Notes: generated by a model not told the origin, from the sequence alone. DNA of 38,106 nt from Candidatus Kaiserbacteria bacterium (GCA_002401495.1 NVTG01000018.1:1-38106); one strand, 5' to 3'. Positions 24,014-31,674 are shown, numbered from the stretch's first letter. Numbers and translations are program-made.

Positions 24014-24277
24014 TTAAAACCGCCACAAACTCCTGCCTAAATGGTGTGTTACATGACAATTTGGACAAAGTAGTTCTAAGTTTTCTAATTCTTCAGAACC
24101 CCCTTTGTGTTTTTCCTTTTTATGATGGATTTGTAAAATAGCGTAGTTGTTTTCTTTGCACCTCTCACAAATACCCCCTCTTGTTTTCGCTACTTTTTTC
24201 TTTAAAGCAGAACCTCTGTAGGCCATATTGAACTTATTTTCTTTTGTTGAGAAACACCATTGCACTGTAAAGAACAA
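24014..24277 (-). pseudogene. HNH endonuclease, C-terminal part (frame broken)
   Basis: Open frame with the HNH nuclease core: CERCKENNYAILQIHHKKEKHKGG, then ELENLELLCPNCHVTHH, i.e. two CxxC zinc pairs around the catalytic HH. The frame opens at TTG 24277, and an internal ATG lies at 24226 (MAYRGSALKKK). Neither looks like a real start, because a matching N-terminal half sits in the other frame at 24202-24363. Adding one A in the AAAA run on the minus strand near 24250 joins them (SQQKENKFNMAYRG). Small HNH proteins of this sort are common mobile-type nucleases in CPR. Confidence 0.7.
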
Positions 24278-24363
24278 TAAACGCTTCCAGATTGGATTTG
24301 TATAGGTCGTCTATATACTTCTTTTCCGCAAATTAAGCATTCACAATTTGGATTTCTCTTCAT
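24202..24363 (-). pseudogene. HNH endonuclease, N-terminal part with zinc knuckle (frame broken)
   Basis: 53 codons from ATG 24363. CECLICGKEVYRRPIQIQSG followed by YCSLQCNG is the zinc-finger start found ahead of many HNH nuclease domains. TATGAT ends six bases upstream of this ATG, the same spacing as other genes here, which supports it as the true start. The frame then degenerates (SSIWPTEVLL) while the -1 frame carries the HNH core at 24014-24277. Confidence 0.6.
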
Positions 24364-24369
24364 TTCATA

Positions 24370-24375
24370 ATCATA
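24370..24375 (-). promoter_or_regulatory. -10 element of the HNH gene, leaderless type
   Basis: TATGAT on the minus strand, six bases before the ATG at 24363. Confidence 0.5.
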
Positions 24376-24458
24376 TCACAAGACCAGTAGACCATTTTTA
24401 GTAACGTACGTTTTCTATAGTTAGGTCAGAATAAAATGGAAGACCTTATAAAGTAGGG

Positions 24459-24464
24459 TATACT
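24459..24464 (+). promoter_or_regulatory. -10 element of the DUF5652-ruvX operon, leaderless type
   Basis: TATACT six bases before ATG 24471, no Shine-Dalgarno. Confidence 0.6.
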
Positions 24465-24470
24465 AAAACC

Positions 24471-24671
24471 ATGCTAGAAACACTAGGACCGAACACATTA
24501 GCGTTTATTTTAATAGCTCTCTGGGCACTTCCATGGAAAGGTTGGGCACTATGGCTTGCTGCAAAAAGAGGCGAAAAATGGTGGTTTATTGCACTACTTG
24601 TTTTAAACACACTAGCAATTCTTGAGATTATTTATATTTTTGCAATTGCAAAAAGGAAGAGTTATAAATGA
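24471..24671 (+). CDS. DUF5652 family membrane protein
   Basis: 66 residues with two transmembrane helices (about 10-29 and 38-58) and the signature LPWKGWALWLAAKRGEKWWF followed by LNTLAILEIIYIFAIAK, which I recognise as DUF5652, a family frequent in CPR bacteria. The function of the family is unknown. It overlaps ruvX by four bases (ATGA), so the two are translated together. Confidence 0.8.
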   Translation: MLETLGPNTLAFILIALWALPWKGWALWLAAKRGEKWWFIALLVLNTLAILEIIYIFAIAKRKSYK

Positions 24672-25042
24672 AAAAATATTTAGGCGTAGATTACGGAACT
24701 AAGAAAATTGGACTCGCACTCTCAGACGATGCGGGTGTTTTAGCATTTCCCCATAGTGTTGTTATAAACAGCAAAGAGGCACACGAACAAATAAAGGAAA
24801 TTGCTAAAGTTAATTCAATAAAAGATGTGGTTATAGGCTACTCTAAGGATCTTGATGGTACAGAAAACCCTATAATGGAAAATATAAGAGAATTTCAAAA
24901 GGAATTAGAAGGGGAAGGGTTTACTATTTACTTAGAACCGGAATTTTGGTCAACTTTTCAAGCAAAGAGGATGAGTGACGACTCGGTAGCTGATGCATCC
25001 GCCGCTGCCATAATATTACAAAGCTATCTCGACAGGGTATAA
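24668..25042 (+). CDS. ruvX: RuvX/YqgF RNase H-like nuclease
   Basis: RNase H-fold protein, proposed as Holliday junction resolvase and as a nuclease for the 5' end of pre-16S rRNA. 124 residues, slightly short. MKKYLGVDYGTKKIGLALSDDAG carries the first catalytic Asp. DVVIGYSKDLDGTENP is close to the family VGLPLNMDGTE motif, and the late DDSVADASAAAIILQSYL gives the final Asp. Coupled to the DUF5652 gene upstream. Confidence 0.88.
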   Translation: MKKYLGVDYGTKKIGLALSDDAGVLAFPHSVVINSKEAHEQIKEIAKVNSIKDVVIGYSKDLDGTENPIMENIREFQKELEGEGFTIYLEPEFWSTFQAKRMSDDSVADASAAAIILQSYLDRV

Positions 25043-25043
25043 T
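25038..25043 (+). promoter_or_regulatory. -10 element of the tRNA-binding protein gene, leaderless type
   Basis: Consensus TATAAT six bases before ATG 25050; it overlaps the ruvX stop codon. Confidence 0.55.
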
Positions 25044-25049
25044 TTTTAT

Positions 25050-25382
25050 ATGAAAGATAAAATTACGATAGATGACTTTGCAAAGATTGAGATAAAAATG
25101 GGAACGATACTCGAGGCTGAACGTGTTCCTGAAACGGATAGATTAATTAAATGCACAGTGGATTTAGGGGAAGATGAGAATAGAACAATAGTTTCAGGCA
25201 TTGCTCACTTACGGAAGCCTGAAGATCTGGTAGGTAAACAACTTCCGTATATTACAAATTTAGAACCAAGAACCATTAAAGGAGTTGAGAGTAATGGAAT
25301 GCTTTTAGCAGTAGGAGGGGATGACTCTTTTGCCTTATTACATCCTGATGTTGAAGTAGAACCTGGAACTGCTGGTAAATAG
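25050..25382 (+). CDS. Stand-alone tRNA-binding domain protein (Trbp111/MetG C-terminal type)
   Basis: 110 residues comprising one EMAP-II-like OB fold: FAKIEIKMGTILEAERVPETDRLIKCTVDLG, then RTIVSGIAHLRKPEDLVGKQ, and the closing NLEPRTIKGVESNGMLLA. This matches Trbp111 and the C-terminal appendix of methionyl-tRNA synthetase, which bind the outer corner of tRNA as dimers. It probably serves as a tRNA chaperone or a trans-acting MetRS partner; the latter is inference. Two bases separate it from the next gene. Confidence 0.88.
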   Translation: MKDKITIDDFAKIEIKMGTILEAERVPETDRLIKCTVDLGEDENRTIVSGIAHLRKPEDLVGKQLPYITNLEPRTIKGVESNGMLLAVGGDDSFALLHPDVEVEPGTAGK

Positions 25383-25384
25383 TT

Positions 25385-25960
25385 ATGAAAGGAGCTAGAG
25401 ATTGGATACAACAAAAAGCCGATTCGGTACACGCCCGTATATGGCTTGTAATACTTTCGTTTACAGAGAGTAGTGTGTTTGTAATTCCACCTGATCCGTT
25501 GCTTGCGACGATGGTTTTCTTGAATAAGAAGAGGTGGATTCGCTACACAGTAATTACAGCAGGAGCGTCAGTTGCGGGAGCTGTATTTGGCTACGTAATT
25601 GGAGCGATACTTTACGATACGGTAGGAATTAAGCTCATAGAGCTGTATTCACTACAGGAACACATGATTAAGGCTACGGAATTAATTGAGAAAGGAGTTT
25701 TTGTTTTCACGTTAACGATGGCTTTCACACCAATACCATTTAAGGTCGCTGTTTTGTCCGCCGGATTTACGAAGGCAAATTTCATGGCATTTTTTATCGC
25801 AACCGTAGGAGGACGCTTCGCTAGATACTTTCTAGTTGCATATGTTGCCAAAGTATTTGGAGATAATGGCGAGAATATTATGAAAAAGATATGGTGGTTT
25901 GCAACTTTAGCCGGGATCTTCGTTATAACCGCTGTTACTTTGTACATATATCTATTTTAG
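25385..25960 (+). CDS. YqaA/VTT-domain membrane protein
   Basis: 191 residues, four to five membrane segments. FTESSVFVIPPDPLLATMVF (about 26-45) and FVFTLTMAFTPIPFKVAVLSAGFTK (about 115-140) are the paired re-entrant-loop motifs of the DedA/SNARE-associated (VTT) superfamily, YqaA branch. GGRFARYFLVAYVAKVFGDN is also typical. DedA-type proteins act in lipid flipping and membrane homeostasis; the precise substrate here is unknown. Co-directional with the tRNA-binding gene (two-base gap). Confidence 0.8.
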   Translation: MKGARDWIQQKADSVHARIWLVILSFTESSVFVIPPDPLLATMVFLNKKRWIRYTVITAGASVAGAVFGYVIGAILYDTVGIKLIELYSLQEHMIKATELIEKGVFVFTLTMAFTPIPFKVAVLSAGFTKANFMAFFIATVGGRFARYFLVAYVAKVFGDNGENIMKKIWWFATLAGIFVITAVTLYIYLF

Positions 25961-25979
25961 TTGCATCAATAGTTGATGC

Positions 25980-25985
25980 TATACT
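25980..25985 (+). promoter_or_regulatory. -10 element of the pilMNO operon, leaderless type
   Basis: TATACT six bases before ATG 25992, no Shine-Dalgarno. Confidence 0.6.
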
Positions 25986-25991
25986 TAGCAA

Positions 25992-27077
25992 ATGCAAGGT
26001 CTGCACATAAACACCGTTGCAGCGCTATTTCCGCCGCCAAAGTTCCTTTCTATGCCTGCCGCTGGTATAGATATTTCGGAAACCTCCATAAAATATCTTG
26101 ATGCCCAATATTCTTCCAAAGGACTAATCCCAGATGTCTTTGATTCAGTTAGATTACCTAAAGGAGTTATCGTAGAAGGAGTGGTTGAAGACATTCCAGG
26201 ACTAACAACTGCCTTAAAGGAATTAAAAAGTAGAAACAAGAGAAAGTTTGCCAATGTTTCATTACCTGAAGAGCTGGTATATCTATATACTCTCGAAGTA
26301 CCAACAGCTCATTCAAAAAAGGAGGTGATGCAAGTTATAGAATTCTCACTTAGTGATCATGCACCTATCCCGGTGGACAATGCAGTTTTCAATTACGGTG
26401 TTATACGAGAAAGGGGAGATATTACCGAGGTAAGTGTTACCGTCTTTCCCAAGAATGTTGTAGAAGGATACAAGCAGGCCTTTGAAAACAGTGGTTTTGA
26501 AGTGGTTGGGTTTGAATTAGAGGCGAGTTCAATAGCAAGAGCACTTATCCCTCACAAAACAAAACAGGTATCAATGATAATAGACTTTGGACGAGCACGA
26601 ACAGGAATAACTATTGTTTCAGGAAGAACTCCTATTTTTAGTACTACAGTGAAGATTGGTGGGAATGCTTTCACTGAGTCTGTTACAAAACACATGGGAG
26701 TTTCAGAAGAAGAGGCTAGTATAATAAAAAGAGAGCATGGGATCACAAATTGTGAAAACCAGGAGATGTGTAAAGAGTTTATAGACACAGCTACAGTTTT
26801 AATTAAAGAAATACAAAGACATTATCGATATTGGGACACCAGACGAGATGACGAAGGAAATAGGATTGCTGGAATTGAAAAGATCTTGCTATGTGGAGGT
26901 GGAGTGGGTCTACTTGGGCTACCAGAGCACATTGCAAGCGTGTTAAAAGTTCCTGTTAGAGTGGGAAATGTTTGGGAGAACATGTTTAGTTTGGATGAAC
27001 ACATACCTAAGGTTGAAAGGGTTGTATCTTGGGGGTATGCGACAGCGGTAGGACTTCTTTTAAGAGATCAAAATTAA
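25992..27077 (+). CDS. pilM: Type IV pilus assembly protein PilM
   Basis: Actin-like cytoplasmic ATPase-fold protein that links the pilus inner-membrane proteins to the cytoplasm. 361 residues. The N-terminus has FPPPKFLSMPAAGIDISETSIK: the first strand of the actin fold preceded by a leader I associate with CPR PilM. PEELVYLYTLEVP, IIDFGRARTGITIVSGRTPIF and ILLCGGGVGLLGLPEHIASVL are the phosphate-binding and adenosine motifs. The start at 25992 is favoured by the TATACT six bases ahead. It opens the pilM-pilN-pilO run with one-base gaps. Confidence 0.92.
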   Translation: MQGLHINTVAALFPPPKFLSMPAAGIDISETSIKYLDAQYSSKGLIPDVFDSVRLPKGVIVEGVVEDIPGLTTALKELKSRNKRKFANVSLPEELVYLYTLEVPTAHSKKEVMQVIEFSLSDHAPIPVDNAVFNYGVIRERGDITEVSVTVFPKNVVEGYKQAFENSGFEVVGFELEASSIARALIPHKTKQVSMIIDFGRARTGITIVSGRTPIFSTTVKIGGNAFTESVTKHMGVSEEEASIIKREHGITNCENQEMCKEFIDTATVLIKEIQRHYRYWDTRRDDEGNRIAGIEKILLCGGGVGLLGLPEHIASVLKVPVRVGNVWENMFSLDEHIPKVERVVSWGYATAVGLLLRDQN

Positions 27078-27078
27078 T

Positions 27079-27615
27079 ATGACAAACGTATTACCAATTG
27101 AAGACAGAAAGAAACTGCAAATAAACTATTGGCTTAGAGTGGGCGCTACCTTTTCTTTTATCGCCACCTTTTCCTTAATGATAGGTTTGGTTTCGCTTTT
27201 CCCTGCGTATCTTTTAGCTCAAGAAGATCTAAAAGAAGCGATTATTCAGCAAGAAATTCAAGAGAAAACTCGTGAAGCTGCAAAGCAGGACTCTGCTATA
27301 CAAACAGCTAGACTAGTAACAACACAAATTGAGGACCTTCTTAAAAATGATCGAGTAAATCCTACGGAAGCGATAGAAACAGTTATTGAAGACTGGAAAG
27401 GCCACGCCGACAAGATAATAATAAGTGGATTTGCATACTCAACTGCAAAAGAAAGACCTGAACTTAGAGTTTCGGGAGATGCACTAGATCGCACGTCGCT
27501 GAATTCATTCGTTAAAACACTGAGAAAGAATAAAGATTTTTATACCGTATCTTTTCCAGTTTCCGATTTGGCCGGGACCGACATTATTAACTTTTCTCTC
27601 GTAGTTAACTTCTAA
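27079..27615 (+). CDS. pilN: Type IV pilus assembly protein PilN-like
   Basis: 178 residues: a short cytoplasmic N-terminus (MTNVLPIEDRKKLQINYWLR) ending in a transmembrane helix (about 22-46), a coiled coil (AQEDLKEAIIQQEIQEKTREAA), and a periplasm-type ferredoxin-like domain (ISGFAYSTAKERPELRVSGDALDRTSL, then FYTVSFPVSDLAG). The initial NVLPIEDRKK resembles the PilN segment that binds PilM. Order after pilM and before a pilO-like gene supports the call. Confidence 0.8.
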   Translation: MTNVLPIEDRKKLQINYWLRVGATFSFIATFSLMIGLVSLFPAYLLAQEDLKEAIIQQEIQEKTREAAKQDSAIQTARLVTTQIEDLLKNDRVNPTEAIETVIEDWKGHADKIIISGFAYSTAKERPELRVSGDALDRTSLNSFVKTLRKNKDFYTVSFPVSDLAGTDIINFSLVVNF

Positions 27616-27616
27616 T

Positions 27617-28147
27617 ATGAGCAAAACTACTCCAATAATATTACTTATAATAGGAACACTTATATTAGGTGTTGTAGGTTCTGCTTATGCGTGGTCCTTT
27701 TTAAAAGTTAGATCTACCATAGAACAAGCTGCTGTTATATCAGCAAAGGCTGATCTCTGGGCATCTTCAAACGAAAACGCACAAGTAGTTAGAAGATCAG
27801 TTCGAGAAATTCAAGCACAGAGAGAGGTTTTAGATACATATTTCATAAAGGAAGATGGAATAGTTTCTTTTTTGGATGAAATTGAGGAAATAGGTGATCA
27901 CGCAGGACTACCAATTGAAGTTATCGCAGTTGAGGCTGGGAATCCGATAGATAAAGATGGCCTTATCAGACCACTCACCATATCTCTAAGAGTCTCAGGT
28001 AAATTGAAAGATATTTTTTACACCCTCGCTATGTTAGAGACTCTTCCAAAGGCTGTTTCAGTTGATGGAGTTGGCTTAACGCAGGATCCAGAGAATCTTA
28101 CATGGATCGGGGAGTTTAAGGTGGTAGTAACGCAAATAAGTGAATAA
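27617..28147 (+). CDS. pilO: PilO-like type IV pilus assembly protein
   Basis: 176 residues with an N-terminal transmembrane helix (about 5-27), a helical coiled-coil region (NAQVVRRSVREIQAQREVLDTYF), and a C-terminal alpha/beta domain. PLTISLRVSGKLKDIFYTLAMLETLPKAVSVDGVGLT is close to the PilO pattern of a ferredoxin-like fold. Sequence identity is low, as is usual for PilO. Position right after pilN (one-base gap) makes this the expected PilNO partner. Confidence 0.7.
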   Translation: MSKTTPIILLIIGTLILGVVGSAYAWSFLKVRSTIEQAAVISAKADLWASSNENAQVVRRSVREIQAQREVLDTYFIKEDGIVSFLDEIEEIGDHAGLPIEVIAVEAGNPIDKDGLIRPLTISLRVSGKLKDIFYTLAMLETLPKAVSVDGVGLTQDPENLTWIGEFKVVVTQISE

Positions 28148-28149
28148 GT

Positions 28150-28479
28150 ATGAAAACTATTACGCATAAAATAAGAAAATATTTAGGACAGTATAAATAT
28201 TTACAGAACTTCTTTGAGGTTCTTGAAAGAACACCTAGGTACGCCATTCATTGGTATGCAATGTTAGTTTTTGGGGTACTGATTACACTTTCTACCGTTG
28301 TGGTTGCATGGGTTGTATTTCCTAGGGTTGCTCTAAAGGTTAATGAAGAAATTGTAATCACAGTAGACACCGTTAAAGCATCTGAACTCCAGGAAGTTTT
28401 GGACTCATACGAGATAAGAGAGATTAAATTTAAGAGACTAAAATTGAATCCTACAGAAATTACCGATCCGGGAAGATAG
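28150..28479 (+). CDS. Single-pass membrane protein next to pilMNO (unknown)
   Basis: 109 residues: about 36 cytoplasmic residues (basic and aromatic: RKYLGQYKYLQNFFEVLERTP), a transmembrane helix (about 37-58, AMLVFGVLITLSTVVVAWVVF), and a short external domain with VKASELQEVLDSYEIREIKF. It sits between pilO and the zinc-protease gene, one to two bases from each, so it belongs to the operon. The place is that of PilP in proteobacteria, but no PilP signature or lipobox is seen. Function unknown. Confidence 0.6.
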   Translation: MKTITHKIRKYLGQYKYLQNFFEVLERTPRYAIHWYAMLVFGVLITLSTVVVAWVVFPRVALKVNEEIVITVDTVKASELQEVLDSYEIREIKFKRLKLNPTEITDPGR

Positions 28480-28480
28480 T

Positions 28481-29458
28481 ATGAAGAAACTTCTTTACAT
28501 ATTAATTCCCTTAGGGATACTCGGATATATTTTTTTCTTTACACCTAGTACGGATGAGGATTTGTATTTTTATGGTGAGGAGTCTGGGTATGTTTACGAA
28601 ACAGAAGTCTCAAGTATAGATGAGTGTACAGAACTTGAACAATACGATGAAGAAAATGGAATTTGCTTTTTTGAATGTGATACGGAGGAAGAATGTATTG
28701 CCATAGAGGAAGAGATAGATAAAGAGCTTGGTCTTTTAGGAGATGAGTACTTTAGTTTTTCTCAAGACTTCCAAGAGTTTGATGGAGATGTCCAAGAACT
28801 TGAAGAAAAGGTAGAGGTTTCATATTCAATAGAAAAAGGAGAAGTCTTTGTTTTAACTGAAGGTACTGAGAATGACTCTCATATTAAAATTAGAAAGTGG
28901 CTTGCAGGCATTTCTCCAAATAAGTTTTCCGATAACTATTTAAATCGACTTGTTATCTATAGTGAGGTTGATGGAGACACAGCAGCATACGTTGAAAAGA
29001 CGGATACTGATAAGTGGGACATGTTCGTAAACATAGATGTGTTAAATGAAAGTGAAAAGGAGATGGTGTTTACCTTAGTTCATGAATTTGCACACATACT
29101 AACTTTAAACTCATCCCAACTTAATGAGAGAGTAAGTGAAAGTGATTGTTCACAACATTATGTTGAAGAAGGGTGCTTGTATGAAAACTCATATTTTAAT
29201 TCCTTTTGGAACATGTTTTGGAAAGATGGTACAGGAGGTGGTTCTTTTGTAACAGAGTATGCTTCAACTGATACGGGGGAGGATATAGCGGAATCTTTCT
29301 CTTTCTTTATCTTTGAGAAGAAAAAAGATCCTATAACGGTTGCGGAGCAAAAAACTATGTTCTTTTATGAATATTCTGATCTGGTAGGTATACGAGAATC
29401 GATACGTTCCGTGCTTACGCCGTTTGTAAGGAAGAGATTGATTGACCCTGGGCTCTAA
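28481..29458 (+). CDS. Membrane-anchored zinc metalloprotease-like protein
   Basis: 325 residues: an N-terminal transmembrane helix (residues 3-20), an acidic Cys-containing segment (DECTELEQYDEENGICFFECDTEEEC, about 48-72), a coiled-coil-like acidic stretch, and a metalloprotease domain. LVHEFAHILTL with HExxH at residues 201-205 supplies two ligands. GEDIAESFSFFIFE (about 266-279) offers the downstream Glu, suggesting a gluzincin arrangement. Fifth gene of the pilMNO run, two bases after the previous stop. It could process or degrade surface proteins including pilus components; this is inference. Confidence 0.75.
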   Translation: MKKLLYILIPLGILGYIFFFTPSTDEDLYFYGEESGYVYETEVSSIDECTELEQYDEENGICFFECDTEEECIAIEEEIDKELGLLGDEYFSFSQDFQEFDGDVQELEEKVEVSYSIEKGEVFVLTEGTENDSHIKIRKWLAGISPNKFSDNYLNRLVIYSEVDGDTAAYVEKTDTDKWDMFVNIDVLNESEKEMVFTLVHEFAHILTLNSSQLNERVSESDCSQHYVEEGCLYENSYFNSFWNMFWKDGTGGGSFVTEYASTDTGEDIAESFSFFIFEKKKDPITVAEQKTMFFYEYSDLVGIRESIRSVLTPFVRKRLIDPGL

Positions 29459-29479
29459 GACCGTTACAGTGTCACCATT

Positions 29480-29551
29480 GTCCCTATAGTTTAATGGATA
29501 AAACAAGAGGTTTCTATCCTCTCGATCTGGGTTCGACTCCTAGTGGGGGCA
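29480..29551 (+). tRNA. tRNA-Arg (TCT)
   Basis: Acceptor GTCCCTA/TGGGGGC, D-loop TTTAATGGATAAAA, anticodon stem AGAGG/CCTCT with loop TTTCTAT (anticodon TCT, AGA codon), T stem CTGGG/CCTAG. CCA not encoded. Confidence 0.93.
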
Positions 29552-29573
29552 CAAATGATATAGTTTAAGTATT

Positions 29574-29726
29574 ATGGAGGATGCATTCAAGTACAGAGAA
29601 AAAGGATCTGCCTTCGATACTTCAATAGAAGAGGTGATGGAAGATATAAAATTTAAAATCACCCCCCTTTGGAAGATCTTAAAGAGGAAATTGCAAATGA
29701 AGAATTTGGCATGGTTCTTGGTGTAG
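29574..29726 (+). pseudogene. Phosphoribosyltransferase gene, N-terminal part (frame broken)
   Basis: 50-codon frame from ATG 29574 (MEDAFKYREKGSAFDTSIEE). Up to about residue 31 (IKFKITP) it reads like a protein. It then shifts at a run of six C (29662-29667), after which only the -1 frame continues as the PRTase at 29669. One more C would give ITPPLEDLKEEIANEEFG. Confidence 0.6.
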
Positions 29727-30325
29727 ATGGCAGCGGAAGGGTCCCTGCCTTAATCATCGAAAAAGTAATTAAGCACGTAAGTCCTGTAGAGGTGCGTTTT
29801 ATTGCAGGAAGTAGACCAGAAGAGGGGGTTAGTACACGAGAAGATGAGTTGGAAGAATATTTTTCTGGCGAAGTTTTTAAAGCTTTAAAAGCAGAAGGTA
29901 AAAGAGTTCTAATAGTTGAGGATACTTTAGTGACAGGGGAGTCTTTGGTTGACATTTGTCGCGCTCTACAAAACAAAGAAGTAGAATATGAGATCGTGTC
30001 TCTTTCGTACCTAGGAAGTAAAAAGATATCCTCAGGGGAGTTTTCTACAAGATTAGGGGCGAAAGTACATTTTTCTGGCAAGTGGACTCCATCGATATAT
30101 AGGAAAAAGAAAATGTCTGGAGTGTATAAAGAAAAAGGAGATGTCTTTGCAAAGCCGTTGGCTAAGTATGAAGATAAAAGTAACTCCTCTATTCCTGACG
30201 CTCGGTCTTACGGTGGAGGTGAAGATGATGATGAGATTTTTATGGACGATCCAGAAGTGCTTAGGCACACAAGAAAATTAGTAAAGGAAGTTTCCGACGA
30301 TATTATAAAAAAATTAGATTTGTAA
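29669..30325 (+). CDS. Phosphoribosyltransferase-like protein (main part)
   Basis: 218 residues reading from TTG 29669, which is probably not the real start (see the N-terminal fragment at 29574). A type I PRTase core: GMVLGVDGSGRVPALIIEKVI, then the PRPP-binding loop VLIVEDTLVTGESLVDICRAL with the ED pair, and FSTRLGAKVHFSGKW. A C-terminal extension of about 70 residues is acidic (EDDDEIFMDDPEVLRHTRKLVKEVSDD). Substrate base unknown; orotate- or ComF-like classes are possible. Upstream is tRNA-Arg. Confidence 0.72.
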   Translation: MEDLKEEIANEEFGMVLGVDGSGRVPALIIEKVIKHVSPVEVRFIAGSRPEEGVSTREDELEEYFSGEVFKALKAEGKRVLIVEDTLVTGESLVDICRALQNKEVEYEIVSLSYLGSKKISSGEFSTRLGAKVHFSGKWTPSIYRKKKMSGVYKEKGDVFAKPLAKYEDKSNSSIPDARSYGGGEDDDEIFMDDPEVLRHTRKLVKEVSDDIIKKLDL

Positions 30326-30352
30326 ACACAAAACACCTCCCATAAGGAAGTG
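30325..30352 (-). terminator. Minus-strand terminator-like hairpin
   Basis: On the minus strand CACTTCC pairs with GGAGGTG (one wobble) across a TTATG loop, followed by TTTTGTGTTT. Lies downstream of the small gene at 30399. Confidence 0.5.
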
Positions 30353-30363
30353 GTTGGGTAGTG

Positions 30364-30400
30364 AAAATCGCCAATGAAGGCGATCTTCATTGGCGATTTT
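30364..30400 (-). terminator. Strong bidirectional terminator hairpin
   Basis: 16-bp perfect stem (30364-30379 with 30385-30400, AAAATCGCCAATGAAG and its complement), five-base loop, TTTT on either strand. It closes the minus-strand gene at 30399 and can also end the PRTase transcript. Confidence 0.75.
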
Positions 30401-30710
30401 ATGCAGCTAGAGGCCACTCTTCGGCGATACTGTCTTCCTCCACAATTTCTTCGTATAAGCCAGGATCATCATCATCGGGGTAGCATGGTGGTTGATCGTG
30501 ATATCTGCGGACAAATCTACCTCTGGTTATTTTTCCGTTATCATCAATACTTCTGTATCCCCAAAACTCACGACGGTAAGTGTCTCCAGGGTCTATGTGC
30601 CAAGGAGCTTGGCACTCCGGTTCCTCGTTGTTGCAGTCGAACATAGAGTTTGGTCCCGCAGTATGAGTATTGGCGAAAATTAACCATTCTTTATAGGACG
30701 CTTTTTGCAT
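30399..30710 (-). CDS. Hypothetical soluble protein (103 aa)
   Basis: 103 residues from ATG 30710, with GGAGA about ten bases ahead as a possible Shine-Dalgarno. Contains FDCNNEEPECQAPWHIDPGD, REFWGYRSIDDNGKITRGRFVRRYHDQPP and an acidic C-terminus (DDDDPGLYEEIVEEDSIAEEWP). No signal, membrane segment or known domain. It overlaps its own terminator at the stop. Codon usage is more mixed than that of the surrounding genes. Could be a phage- or plasmid-derived cargo gene; unproven. Confidence 0.5.
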   Translation of the reverse strand: MQKASYKEWLIFANTHTAGPNSMFDCNNEEPECQAPWHIDPGDTYRREFWGYRSIDDNGKITRGRFVRRYHDQPPCYPDDDDPGLYEEIVEEDSIAEEWPLAA

Positions 30711-30781
30711 CGCTTGTCTCCAGTCATATTAGGTGCGTTTACTAAAAAAGAATATAGCATAGATATCTCTTTAAGGAACAC

Positions 30782-30809
30782 AAAACACCTACCGCAAGGT
30801 AGGTGTTTT
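30782..30809 (-). terminator. Terminator of tRNA-Val
   Basis: 12-bp stem AAAACACCTACC/GGTAGGTGTTTT, GCAA-type tetraloop, then TTTTGTGTT on the minus strand. Confidence 0.75.
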
Positions 30810-30816
30810 GAATCGG

Positions 30817-30890
30817 TGGGCGTTAAGGGACTCGAACCCCTGGCCTACTCGGTGTAAACGAGTTGCTCTAGCCAACTGAGCTAAACGCCC
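30817..30890 (-). tRNA. tRNA-Val (TAC)
   Basis: Minus strand: acceptor GGGCGTT/AACGCCC, D stem GCTC, anticodon stem ACTCG/CGAGT with loop TTTACAC (anticodon TAC), T stem AGGGG/CCCTT (one wobble). CCA not fully encoded. Confidence 0.95.
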
Positions 30891-30914
30891 GATGGTGGCA
30901 TTATATACAGACTT

Positions 30915-30920
30915 TAGTAT
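30915..30920 (+). promoter_or_regulatory. -10 element of the pseudouridine synthase gene, leaderless type
   Basis: TAGTAT six bases before ATG 30927. Confidence 0.55.
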
Positions 30921-30926
30921 ATTTCA

Positions 30927-31643
30927 ATGGGTATGGATAAGATAACAATAATATTTGAAGATGAAAACGTTCTGGTTTTAAACAAACCAGCTGGTTTAGT
31001 GGTCCACGGCGACGGAAGAACAGAAGAGGAAACACTCTCAGATTGGCTTATCGAGAACTATCCAGAGATAGAAAAGGTAGGTGAGCCTTGGAAAGAAATT
31101 CCTCGTCCTGGTATTGTTCACCGACTCGATCGCGATACTACGGGAGTGATGATTATTGCAAAAAACCAAGACACTTATGAATTTCTTAAAGATCAATTTA
31201 AAGAAAGAGAAGTAAAAAAGGAATATCTTGCTTTTGCATACGATCATTTTAAAGAAGAGGAGGGAGAAATTGATCGAGCTATAGGAAAAAGTAAGTCTGA
31301 TTTTAGGAGATGGTCCGCACAACCCGGAAGTCGCGGTGTTCAAAGAGAAGCCCTTACCCTATGGGAGGCTCTTAAAGAGGTCTCCTTCGGAAGTAAGGTG
31401 TATACATATATGCGTCTTACGCCCAAAACTGGACGTACACACCAACTACGGGTGCATTTGAAGGCAATACACCACCCAATAGTCTGTGATAGCCTCTATG
31501 CTCCTAAAAGGGAGTGTGCCCTAGGATTTAATAGATTAGCGCTTCATGCAAGTAAGTTAACTGTAGAATTACCCGGTGGAGAGGTAAAGGAGTTTGAAGC
31601 ACCACTACCGGAGGACTTTAAAAGCGCTTTAGAGATTGCCTAG
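30927..31643 (+). CDS. RluA-family pseudouridine synthase
   Basis: 238 residues. Modifies uridines in 23S rRNA or tRNA. Motifs: ENVLVLNKPAGLVVHGDG near residues 12-29, catalytic Asp in PGIVHRLDRDTTGVMIIAK, VKKEYLAFAYDHF, and TPKTGRTHQLRVHLKAIHHPIVCDSLY. No N-terminal S4 domain is present, so it is the short RluA type and not full RluD. rplS follows, starting 31 bases after its stop. Which uridine is modified is undecided. Confidence 0.9.
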   Translation: MGMDKITIIFEDENVLVLNKPAGLVVHGDGRTEEETLSDWLIENYPEIEKVGEPWKEIPRPGIVHRLDRDTTGVMIIAKNQDTYEFLKDQFKEREVKKEYLAFAYDHFKEEEGEIDRAIGKSKSDFRRWSAQPGSRGVQREALTLWEALKEVSFGSKVYTYMRLTPKTGRTHQLRVHLKAIHHPIVCDSLYAPKRECALGFNRLALHASKLTVELPGGEVKEFEAPLPEDFKSALEIA

Positions 31644-31674
31644 AACACTTCTACATGATACAGTTTCGCCCAAT

